Assembly: GCF_001423615.1 (NCBI RefSeq) | Contig: NZ_LMOU01000002.1 | Coordinates: 564,837-628,836 of the forward strand | Origin: Microbacterium sp. Leaf159 | GTDB taxonomy: Bacteria > Actinomycetota > Actinomycetes > Actinomycetales > Microbacteriaceae | Reading direction: 5' to 3' | Length of the DNA: 64,000 bases | Shown: piece by piece, positions 23,963 through 31,658 of the stretch | Numbering within the stretch: the stretch's first letter is position 1 | How the letters are laid out: each line of letters starts with the position of its first letter | Made by a program: the position numbers and the translations under genes | The notes under the pieces: generated by a model | Seen by the model: the letters and a program-made list of their open reading frames with translations, nothing else | Told to the model about the DNA's origin: nothing | The model's database searches: none

Positions 23963-25095
23963 TGAGAGCCGCGACCTTCTTCGACGGCGAAGGATGGCGC
24001 GACGGCATCATCGACCTCGTCGACGGACGGATGCTGCTGCGCGAGGAGTCGCCGGCATCCGATCTGCGATTTTCCGGTCTGCCGAGGCTCGACGGCGTGA
24101 TCGTCGGCGGCTTCACCGACCACCACGTGCACCTGCAGCTCGTGGACCACACGCTGCTGCACGCGTCGGCGCTCGGGGGCGTCGTCGATCTGGGCGCGAA
24201 CCCGGCCGTCGTCGCCGCCCTCTCGGCGAAGATGCGCGGGGCCGAGAACACGTGCGAGAACTCGGACGGGGCCAGAAACGCATCCGCTGATCCCTGCGGG
24301 GCCAAAAACGCATCCGAATCGACGTTCTCCGGTGCGTTTTTGACCCCGCACGGGACGACGACCCCGCACGGGACGACGACCCCGCACCCGACCACGCACC
24401 CCATCGCGGTCGAGTTCGCCGGCGCATTCCTCACCCCGGTCGGCGGATACCCGAGCGACCGGGACTGGGCACCGGAAGGGTCCTTCCGCGAGATCGCAGA
24501 CGCTGCGGCCGCCGAGCACGCTGTGGCCGAAATGGCGGATGCCGGAGCATCCTGCATCAAGGTCGCGAGCAACGCCGACGCCGGGCCTGTCTTCACCGAC
24601 GACCTGTTCCGCGCGATCGTCGACACAGCCTCCGCCCGCGGGCTCCCGGTCGTCGCCCACGCCCAGGGCAGCGGAGAGGCCCAGCGCGCCGCGCGGCTCG
24701 GCGCAACCCGCCTCGCACATGCCCCGTTCACCGAGCGGCTCGACGATGACGAGATCGTCGCACAGGCCGCATCCGTCGCCTGGGCCTCGACTCTCGCGAT
24801 CCACGACGCCGACAGCGCGGAGCGAGTCACTGCGGTCGACAATGTCCGTCGCTTCCACGCGTCCGGCGGAACAGTGCTCTACGGCACCGACATGGGCAAC
24901 GGCCCGACTCCCGTCGGTCTGAAGCCGAACGAGCTCGCCGCTCTCCGAGACGCCGGGATCACCGGCACCGCTCTGCTCCGCGCCCTCGCGCCGCAGGACC
25001 CCCGCGACGCCGCATCCACTCTCCTCCGGCTCCCCGGCACCGACGCCGACCCGGCACTCGCCCGCCCGCTGACCAGCGCTGATCTGAAGGCATGA
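23962..25095 (+). CDS. Amidohydrolase family protein in the kyn operon
   Basis: A 377-residue metal-dependent amidohydrolase. The HxH motif (H55, H57 in FTDHHVHL), the K200 region (SCIKVASNA), H233 (VVAHAQG), H253 (RLAHAPF) and D310 (YGTDMGNG) supply the usual metal ligands. It sits between tryptophan dioxygenase and kynureninase with a 1-bp overlap upstream and a 1-bp gap downstream. A classical formamidase is absent from the operon, so it is a good candidate for N-formylkynurenine hydrolysis; that is inference. Residues about 93-153 form a low-complexity insertion (repeated GAFLTP and PHGTTT) encoded by an inverted-repeat element at 24265-24386. Confidence 0.82.
   Translation: MRAATFFDGEGWRDGIIDLVDGRMLLREESPASDLRFSGLPRLDGVIVGGFTDHHVHLQLVDHTLLHASALGGVVDLGANPAVVAALSAKMRGAENTCENSDGARNASADPCGAKNASESTFSGAFLTPHGTTTPHGTTTPHPTTHPIAVEFAGAFLTPVGGYPSDRDWAPEGSFREIADAAAAEHAVAEMADAGASCIKVASNADAGPVFTDDLFRAIVDTASARGLPVVAHAQGSGEAQRAARLGATRLAHAPFTERLDDDEIVAQAASVAWASTLAIHDADSAERVTAVDNVRRFHASGGTVLYGTDMGNGPTPVGLKPNELAALRDAGITGTALLRALAPQDPRDAASTLLRLPGTDADPALARPLTSADLKA
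24265..24386. repeat. In-frame repeat element inserted in the amidohydrolase gene
   Basis: Two direct copies of GGGGCCARAAACGCATCCG (ending near 24286 and 24316) are followed by an inverted copy, CGGTGCGTTTTTGACCCCGC (24330-24349). The second and third copies form a near-perfect 20-bp hairpin with a 13-bp loop. After it come two to three 17-18-bp tandem units reading ACCCCGCACGGGACGACG (24344-24386). The reading frame stays open throughout. Confidence 0.75.
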
Positions 25096-25096
25096 C

Positions 25097-26350
25097 ATGA
25101 CCGACACCCGCGACTCCACCCGCTTCGACTCCGCTCTGTTCGAGACCGCCCACGCTCTCGATGCGGCTGATCCGCTCCGCGCCCATCTCGACGCGTTCGC
25201 CGACGCACCGGGTGTCGGCGCCTATCTCGACGGCAATTCGCTCGGACGTCCGCTGCGCGACATCCCCGAGAAGCTCGCCGCGTTCGTGCGCGACGACTGG
25301 GGCACCCGGCTGATCCGCTCGTGGGACGAACAGTGGATGGCACTGCCGATGGAGCTCGGCGATCGCATCGCCGAGCTCACTCTCGGCGCGGCCGCCGGTC
25401 AGACCGTCGTCGCCGACTCGACGAGCGTGCTGATCTACAAGCTGATGCGCGCCGCAGCCACCGCCGATGAGCGCCGCACCGAGCTCGTGATCGAGGCGGG
25501 CAACTTCCCGACCGACCGGTTCATGGCCGAGGGCGTGGCTGCCGAGACCGGCATGACCGTGCGCTGGATCGAACCCGACCCGGTGCACGGCGTGCAGATC
25601 GCCGATGTGATCGCCGCGATCTCTGAGAAGACGGCCCTCGTCTCGCTCAGCCACGTCGACTACCGCTCCGGTGCCCTGGCCGACATGCCGGGGATCACGG
25701 ATGCCGTGCACGAGGTGGGCGCGCTCATGATGTGGGATCTCTGCCATTCGGCGGGCATCATCCCGATGCAACTCGACGCCTGGGGTGTCGACATGGCGGT
25801 CGGCTGCACCTACAAGTACCTCAACGGCGGTCCGGGCTCCCCCGCGTTCGCGTATCTGCGGCGCGAGCACCAGGGCGTGCTGCGGCAGCCGATCCAGGGT
25901 TGGTGGAGCGCCGCCGACATCTTCGCGATGGGCCCCGAATACGTTCCCGCGGGCGACATCCGCCAGCTCCTCAGCGGCACCCCGCCCATCACCTCGATGC
26001 TCGCGATGCAGGGGATGCTCGACCTGATCGAGCAGGCGTCGATCGAGGGAGTGCGCGCGAAGGCCGTCTCACTGACCGATTTCGCCGTTCGCGCGTACGA
26101 CGAGCTGCTCGCCCCGCTCGACGTGCGACTGCTGAGTCCGCGCGATGCCGACCTCCGCGGAGGCCACGTCACGATCGGGCACCCGGACTTCCGGGCCGTG
26201 ACGCAGCGACTGTGGGCCGACGGGATCATCCCCGACTTCCGCTTCCCCGACGGCATCCGCCTGGGGCTCTCGCCGCTCAGCACCTCGCACGCCGAGACGC
26301 TCACCGGCGTGCTCGCCGTGCGCGATGCGCTGGAGTCGCATGATCGCTGA
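25097..26350 (+). CDS. kynU: Kynureninase
   Basis: A 417-residue PLP enzyme cleaving kynurenine to anthranilate and alanine. Visible family features are the YLDGNSLGRP start of the core, FPTDRF, the DLCHSAG aspartate motif and the PLP lysine K240 in GCTYKYLNGGPGSPAF. Length is normal. It begins 1 bp after the amidohydrolase stop and overlaps the PaaX-family regulator gene by 11 bp. Together with kynA it gives tryptophan breakdown to anthranilate; no anthranilate-degrading genes are in the window. Confidence 0.95.
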   Translation: MTDTRDSTRFDSALFETAHALDAADPLRAHLDAFADAPGVGAYLDGNSLGRPLRDIPEKLAAFVRDDWGTRLIRSWDEQWMALPMELGDRIAELTLGAAAGQTVVADSTSVLIYKLMRAAATADERRTELVIEAGNFPTDRFMAEGVAAETGMTVRWIEPDPVHGVQIADVIAAISEKTALVSLSHVDYRSGALADMPGITDAVHEVGALMMWDLCHSAGIIPMQLDAWGVDMAVGCTYKYLNGGPGSPAFAYLRREHQGVLRQPIQGWWSAADIFAMGPEYVPAGDIRQLLSGTPPITSMLAMQGMLDLIEQASIEGVRAKAVSLTDFAVRAYDELLAPLDVRLLSPRDADLRGGHVTIGHPDFRAVTQRLWADGIIPDFRFPDGIRLGLSPLSTSHAETLTGVLAVRDALESHDR

Positions 26351-27272
26351 TCGCTCCGCATTCCCGGCGACCGCGACCCCGACCCCGACCGTCGCACCGG
26401 ACATCATCGCCGGGCCCGTGCTCGACGACATCGACGCGCGGCCTGGCAGCACGGCATCCCTCCTCCGCACGATCGTCGGGCTCTACCTGCGTCCGCTCGA
26501 CGGATGGATCTCTGCGGCCGATCTCGTCGCCCTCGCGGACGACCTCGGGATCCCCGCCGCCCAGGCGCGCACCGGAATCACCCGCCTCAAACAGAAGGGC
26601 CTGCTGCTCGCCGAGCGCAGGCACGCGATCGGGTATCGGCTGAACCCGGATGCCACCACGATGCTCGAACGAGGCGATCGGCGGATCTTCGAGATGCGCG
26701 AGATGACGGATTCCGACAGCTGGTGCCTCATCTCGTTCTCGATCCCCGAGAGCGCGCGCAGCATCCGCCATCAGCTGCGACGCCGGCTGCAGTGGATCGG
26801 CGCGGGGGTCGTGTCACCCGCACTGTGGATCTGCCCGGGCCATCTGCAGGGTGAGGTGCAGGAGATCGTCGACGAACTCGAAGCGAGCGAGTGGGTGACT
26901 CTGTTCCAGGCCGGCACTCCGACGACGGTGCGCACACTGCCCGAGGCTGCCGCCGCCTGGTGGGATCTCGAGTCGCTGCGCGCCGAGCATTTCGCCTTCC
27001 AGGCCTCGCTCGCGACGCTGCCGACCGCACCTTTCGCCGCGTATGTGCAGCTGCTCGACCGCTGGCGCGTTCTGCCCTACGTCGATCCGGGGCTGCCCCC
27101 GTCGATGCTGCCGGCCGAGTGGCCGGGTCGGCGCAGCGTCGTCGAGTTCCAGCGACTGTCGACGGAGTTGTCGGATGCCGCGTGGCAGCGCGTGCTCGAC
27201 GTCACCGGAGCAGCTGCGCGCAGCGCCCGCGCGACCGTCCGCGAGGTCACCGAGCCGGCGCGGCCGTCGTAG
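26340..27272 (+). CDS. PaaX family transcriptional regulator
   Basis: A 310-residue protein with an N-terminal winged helix (about residues 40-100; DLGIPAAQARTGITRLKQKGLL) and the PaaX central and C-terminal regions (WCLISFSIPESARSIRHQLRRRL, LPTAPFAAYVQLLDRWR). PaaX regulators classically sense CoA thioesters of phenylacetate; here the gene is the last of the kyn operon, so control of tryptophan catabolism is likely. The ATG at 26340 lies inside the end of kynU; an earlier ATG at 26325 is possible. Its 3' end overlaps the convergent LacI gene by 26 bp. Confidence 0.87.
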   Translation: MIADRSAFPATATPTPTVAPDIIAGPVLDDIDARPGSTASLLRTIVGLYLRPLDGWISAADLVALADDLGIPAAQARTGITRLKQKGLLLAERRHAIGYRLNPDATTMLERGDRRIFEMREMTDSDSWCLISFSIPESARSIRHQLRRRLQWIGAGVVSPALWICPGHLQGEVQEIVDELEASEWVTLFQAGTPTTVRTLPEAAAAWWDLESLRAEHFAFQASLATLPTAPFAAYVQLLDRWRVLPYVDPGLPPSMLPAEWPGRRSVVEFQRLSTELSDAAWQRVLDVTGAAARSARATVREVTEPARPS

Positions 27273-28248
27273 CCCTCACGACGAGTCGGGTCGGCAGGAT
27301 GACATGCATCTCGTCGACCTCCCGGCCGGAGAGCAGCGTGAAGACCATCTCTGCGGCGACCGCCCCGAGCCGGCGCATCGGCTGCTGGATGGTCGTGAGC
27401 GGCAGCGCGCGACGGGTGGCCTCCGGCACGTCGTCGAATCCGACGACCGAGAGATCCGCGGGCACCCGCAGGCCGAGCTGGTGCGCGACGTCGATCACCG
27501 CGATCGCCGAGAGATCGTTCGCGGCGAACACCGCGGTCGGACGCGAGTCGGAGCTCAGCATGACTCTGGCGGAGTCGCGGGTCGCCTCCAGTTCGTAGCG
27601 TCCGATGCCGATCAGGGACGGGTCAAGCGGGATCCCCGCGTCGGCGAGAGCGCGCCGGTAGCCGGCGTCGCGCAGTCCCGCCGACCGCAGGTCGGGCCGT
27701 CCGGCGAGGAATCCGATTCGGCGGTGCCCGAGTTCGATCAGGTGCCTGGTGGCGGCGAGCGCACCGCCGAAGCTGTCGGACTCGACGGTCGGCAGGTCTG
27801 CCCGACCGGTGTGCGGGTCGACGGCGACGACGGGGATCTCCGCCCCCGCGCTCACGACAGTGGGGGTCACCATGATCGCCGCATCGATCAGCGTTCCGGA
27901 GAGGCGGCTGAGCGACCTGCGCTCCCAGCCGTCGCTCGCGCCGTGGTGCGAGCCGGCATACGCCAGGAGGTCGAATCCCATGTCGTGCATGGCCGCGCCG
28001 ACGCCCTTGAGTATCTCGGCGCTGAACGGTTCGAAGTCGGCCAGGAGCACCCCGATCACGCCGGTGCGACGCGCACGCATGCTGCTCGCGACGAGGCTCG
28101 ACTCGTAGCCGAGGTCCTTGACGGTGTCGAGCACGCGCTGCACCGTGGCATCCGCGATCCCGTACCGGCCGTTGACCGCCTTCGAGACGGTCGACACCGA
28201 GACGCCGGCCGCGCGCGCGACGTCGTGGATCGTTGTCCGAGCCCCCAT
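27247..28248 (-). CDS. LacI family regulator of the sugar ABC/GH3 operon
   Basis: A 333-residue LacI/GalR repressor: an N-terminal HTH with hinge (TIHDVARAAGVSVSTVSKAVN, residues about 5-25) and a periplasmic-binding-like sugar domain (VIGVLLADFEPF, VVAVDPH, GFDDVPEA). The ATG at 28248 fits the family N-terminus; the 34 upstream codons do not. It is divergent from the solute-binding protein gene, with a perfect GTTTTCGAAAAC palindrome between them, and so likely represses the downstream transport operon until its sugar is present. Confidence 0.92.
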   Translation of the reverse strand: MGARTTIHDVARAAGVSVSTVSKAVNGRYGIADATVQRVLDTVKDLGYESSLVASSMRARRTGVIGVLLADFEPFSAEILKGVGAAMHDMGFDLLAYAGSHHGASDGWERRSLSRLSGTLIDAAIMVTPTVVSAGAEIPVVAVDPHTGRADLPTVESDSFGGALAATRHLIELGHRRIGFLAGRPDLRSAGLRDAGYRRALADAGIPLDPSLIGIGRYELEATRDSARVMLSSDSRPTAVFAANDLSAIAVIDVAHQLGLRVPADLSVVGFDDVPEATRRALPLTTIQQPMRRLGAVAAEMVFTLLSGREVDEMHVILPTRLVVRATTAAPAR

Positions 28249-28284
28249 GAGACGCCAGCGTAGCCGTGCGCGCATGCCCATGGA

Positions 28285-28304
28285 AACTGTTTTCGAAAAC
28301 GTTT
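28285..28304. promoter_or_regulatory. LacI-type operator
   Basis: A perfect 12-bp palindrome GTTTTCGAAAAC (28289-28300) is extended by flanking AA/TT pairs at 28285-28286 and 28303-28304. The central CG and length fit LacI/GalR family sites. It lies 41 bp upstream of the LacI start and 112 bp upstream of the solute-binding protein gene. Confidence 0.8.
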
Positions 28305-28411
28305 GACGATCGAGTGCCCCGGCTGAAGACTCATGCCACTGCGGTCTCACCCGAGCTGCCGCAGGCGCCCCGCAGTGACGCGGCGCGCAACTCGATGAGG
28401 AGAACGATCAC

Positions 28412-29707
28412 ATGAACAGCAGAAGGCTCCCCCTCGCCTCCGCGGTCGCAGCAATGGCCGTCGGAGCACTCGCGCTCTCGGGCTGCACCGCGGACTCGTC
28501 CGGCACCGGCGACGGCGGCGACACCACGATGACCCTCTGGCACAACTCGACGACCGGCCCCGGAGTGGAGTTCTGGGAGAAGACGGTCGCCGACTTCGAG
28601 GGCGACAACCCCGGAGTCACGATCGAGATCCAGTCGATCCAGAACGAGGACCTCGACGGCAAGCTGCAGACGGCGCTCAACTCCGGCGATGCCCCCGACA
28701 TCTTCCTGCAGCGGGGCGGCGGCAAGATGGCGGCGATGGTCAAGGCCGGTCAGCTCAAGGACCTCACGGACGTGATCACCGGCGGGGCGAAGGACGAGAT
28801 CCCGGATGCCGCCTACTCGGCCAACAGTCTCGACGGCAAGGTCTACGCGATGCCGGTCGCGGTGCTCCCCGGCGGTCTGTTCTACAGCCAGGACCTCTTC
28901 GATCAGGCGGGCATCACCGAGAACCCGACCACTCTCTCCGAGCTCGAGGACGCCACCGAGGCGCTGAAGTCCGCGGGCATCGATCCGATCGCCCTCGGCG
29001 CCAAGGATGCCTGGCCCGCCGCGCACTGGTACTACTGGCTCGCCCTGCGAGAGTGCAGCTCGGACACGCTCGCCAAGGCCGCAGACGAGATGGACTTCAG
29101 CGACGAGTGCTGGGTGCGCGCGGGCGAGGATCTGCAGTCGTTCGCCGAGACCGAGCCGTTCAACTCCGGCTTCCTCACGACACCCGCTCAGCAGGGTGCC
29201 GGCAGCTCTGCGGGCCTGATCGCCAACCACCAGGCCGCCATGGAGCTGATGGGCGCCTGGAACCCCGGCGTGATCGGCTCGCTGACCCCCGACCAGAAGC
29301 CGCTGGCAGACCTCAGCTGGTTCCCGTTCCCCGAGATCGAGGGCGGTGACGGCGAGCCCGGTTCGATGATGGGCGGCGTCGACGGGTACTCATGCTCGGT
29401 CGACGCGCCGGATGCCTGCGTCGACTTCCTGAACTACCTCGGCACCTCGGCTGTGCAGACCGAGTACTACAAGGCCTTCAACGCCCCGCCGGTCAACACC
29501 GTCGCGCAGGAGGCCGTCACCGAGCCGTACCTGCAGGACATCCTCGCGGCGTACAACGCCGCACCGTACGCGACGCAATGGCTCGACACCGTCTACGGAC
29601 AGAACGTCGGCAACGCGCTGAACGTCGCAGTGGTCGACCTGCTCGCGGGCAACAGCAACGCGGAAGACCTCGTCAAGGCTGTGCAGGATGCCGCAGCGAA
29701 AGCGTGA
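28412..29707 (+). CDS. Sugar ABC transporter substrate-binding lipoprotein (CUT1)
   Basis: A 431-residue extracellular solute-binding protein family 1. The signal peptide ends in a lipobox, ALALSGC (cysteine at residue about 28), so it is membrane-tethered. The body contains the typical TLWHNSTTGPGVEFWEKTVADFE start and YAMPVAVLPGGLFYSQDLF core. It begins 24 bp after GATGAGGAGAACG, which supplies the ribosome-binding site. It is the first gene of an operon with two permeases and a GH3 glycosidase, so the ligand is probably an oligosaccharide or glycoside. Confidence 0.92.
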   Translation: MNSRRLPLASAVAAMAVGALALSGCTADSSGTGDGGDTTMTLWHNSTTGPGVEFWEKTVADFEGDNPGVTIEIQSIQNEDLDGKLQTALNSGDAPDIFLQRGGGKMAAMVKAGQLKDLTDVITGGAKDEIPDAAYSANSLDGKVYAMPVAVLPGGLFYSQDLFDQAGITENPTTLSELEDATEALKSAGIDPIALGAKDAWPAAHWYYWLALRECSSDTLAKAADEMDFSDECWVRAGEDLQSFAETEPFNSGFLTTPAQQGAGSSAGLIANHQAAMELMGAWNPGVIGSLTPDQKPLADLSWFPFPEIEGGDGEPGSMMGGVDGYSCSVDAPDACVDFLNYLGTSAVQTEYYKAFNAPPVNTVAQEAVTEPYLQDILAAYNAAPYATQWLDTVYGQNVGNALNVAVVDLLAGNSNAEDLVKAVQDAAAKA

Positions 29708-30713
29708 CACGCGTGCCCGGCTGGAAGTGATCCTTCTGGCCGGCCCCGCCCTGCTCGTCTTCCTCGCCTTCGTCATCTTCCCGGTGCTGATGGCGGCGTA
29801 CTACGGGTTCTTCAGCTGGCAGGGCTACGGCCCGCCCACCGACTTCGTCGGATTGAAGAACTACCTCACGATCCTCCAGGATCCGCTGTTCCACGATGCG
29901 CTCGCGCACAACGGCTTCATCCTGGTGTTCTCCCTCGTGCTCCAGGGGCCGATCGCGATCGTGCTCGCGCTGCTGCTGAACCGCAAGATGCGCGGCCAGT
30001 CGCTGATCCGCGTGCTGATCTTCGTCCCCTATGTGATCTCCGAGGTCGTCGTCGGCACCGGCTGGAGCCTGATGCTGCAGACCAACGGCGCGATCAACGC
30101 GATGCTGACGAACATGGGGCTCGGGTTCCTCGCGACCGACTGGCTGTCGGACCCGGGCATCGCGATCTGGACGCTGATGGCGATCATCACGTGGAAGTAC
30201 ATCGGCTTCGCGGTCATCCTGTTCCTCGCAGGCCTCCAGGGCATCCCCGAAGAGCTGCACGAGGCGGCGGCGATCGACGGGGCGTCGTACTGGCAGATCC
30301 AGTGGCGCATCACCCTGCCGCTGCTCGCCCCCACGCTGCGCATCTGGGCGTTCCTGTCGATCATCGGCTCGCTGCAGCTGTTCGACCTGGTCTACATCAT
30401 CTGGGGGCAGTACATCGCGTCCACCGCCGGCACCTCGACCATGGCGACGTACATGGTCTCGGAGGGGCGCAACGCCGGCAACTACGGCTACGGCAACGCG
30501 GTCGCGGTCGTCCTGTTCCTCATCTCGCTCGTGGTCGCGCTCATCTATCAGCGGGCGGTGCTGCGCAAGGACACCGACGGCGCTCTCACCGGCGCCTCGG
30601 GTCGCACGCGCCGCTCACGATCACGCACGTCGCAGGACGCCGTCCCGCAGGATGCCGTCGCAGACGCCGGCTCAGACGCAGACGCCACCACACAGAAGGA
30701 GTACGTCCGATGA
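29688..30713 (+). CDS. Sugar ABC transporter permease (MalF/UgpA type)
   Basis: A 341-residue CUT1 permease with six membrane helices. The EAA loop contacting the ATPase is clear (EAAAIDGASYWQIQWRITLP). The tail after residue about 295 is long, polar and unusual (SGRTRRSRSRTSQDAV, then a D/A-rich run). The start at 29688 overlaps the binding protein gene by 20 bp. It ends in an ATGA overlap with the second permease. No ATPase gene is in the operon, which is usual for actinobacterial CUT1 systems served by a shared MsiK-type ATPase. Confidence 0.9.
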   Translation: MPQRKRDTRARLEVILLAGPALLVFLAFVIFPVLMAAYYGFFSWQGYGPPTDFVGLKNYLTILQDPLFHDALAHNGFILVFSLVLQGPIAIVLALLLNRKMRGQSLIRVLIFVPYVISEVVVGTGWSLMLQTNGAINAMLTNMGLGFLATDWLSDPGIAIWTLMAIITWKYIGFAVILFLAGLQGIPEELHEAAAIDGASYWQIQWRITLPLLAPTLRIWAFLSIIGSLQLFDLVYIIWGQYIASTAGTSTMATYMVSEGRNAGNYGYGNAVAVVLFLISLVVALIYQRAVLRKDTDGALTGASGRTRRSRSRTSQDAVPQDAVADAGSDADATTQKEYVR

Positions 30714-31600
30714 CCGCCACCTCGGTGCTCGTCACCCAGCGCCCCTCGCGTCTCGGACGCGCGGGTCGCAACGCCAAGCCGCGGCTGCCGTGGGCGCATC
30801 CGACCGTGTACTTCGTCGCGCTGATCGCCGTGGGGCTCATGCTCGCGCCCATCGCGTACATCATCACCGGCGGGTTCCGCACGAACGCACAGATCACGAC
30901 CGACCCATCCGGGTTCCCGTCTCCGTGGGTGGTGTCGAACTACCTCGACGTCCTCACCGGCGACGTGTTCTGGCGGCTGGTGGGCAACTCGACGATCGTC
31001 GCCCTGGCCACGACCGCCGGCACCGTGGCGCTGGCGCTGATGGCGGCCTACGTGCTCGCGCGGTACCGGTTCGCCGGTCGCGGCGTGCTCTACGCGTTCT
31101 TCGCCGCGGGGCTCATGTTCCCCCTGACCGTGGCGATCACGCCGCTGTACATCGTGGTGCGCAGCCTCGGACTGATGAACTCGCTCGGCGGCGTCATCCT
31201 GCCGCAGATCGCATTCGCCCTGCCGACGACCATCATCATCCTGGTGCCGTTCCTGCGGGCGATCCCCGACGAGATCGAAGAGGCCGCGTTCATCGACGGA
31301 TGCAGTCGCATCGGATTCTTCTGGCGGATGGTGCTGCCGCTCTCCCTGCCGGGCGTCATCACGACCGGCATCCTGGCGTTCATCGGGAGCTGGAACGGAT
31401 ACCTGCTGCCGCTGTTCATCCTCAACGACGCCTCCGCGTTCACCCTGCCGCTCGGCGTGCAGTCCTTCGCCTCGCAGTACTCGGTCGACACCGCGAAAGT
31501 GCTCGCCTTCACCTCGCTGTCGATGATCCCGGCGCTGATCTTCTTCAGCCTGTTCGAACGACGCATCGTCGGAGGGCTGACCGGTGCCGTCAAGGGCTGA
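30710..31600 (+). CDS. Sugar ABC transporter permease (MalG/UgpE type)
   Basis: A 296-residue CUT1 permease with six helices. The EAA motif reads EEAAFIDGCSRIGFFWRMVLP. The first 25 residues are polar and basic and lie before helix 1. The ATG at 30710 overlaps the first permease stop (ATGA) and has AAGGAG upstream. It pairs with the preceding permease to form the channel for the sugar bound by the lipoprotein at 28412. Confidence 0.92.
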   Translation: MTATSVLVTQRPSRLGRAGRNAKPRLPWAHPTVYFVALIAVGLMLAPIAYIITGGFRTNAQITTDPSGFPSPWVVSNYLDVLTGDVFWRLVGNSTIVALATTAGTVALALMAAYVLARYRFAGRGVLYAFFAAGLMFPLTVAITPLYIVVRSLGLMNSLGGVILPQIAFALPTTIIILVPFLRAIPDEIEEAAFIDGCSRIGFFWRMVLPLSLPGVITTGILAFIGSWNGYLLPLFILNDASAFTLPLGVQSFASQYSVDTAKVLAFTSLSMIPALIFFSLFERRIVGGLTGAVKG

Positions 31601-31658
31601 CGCCGTCGCCGTCGTGTCACCCCGCGTCGACGAGCAAGAGAACGAGAAAGAGAACACG

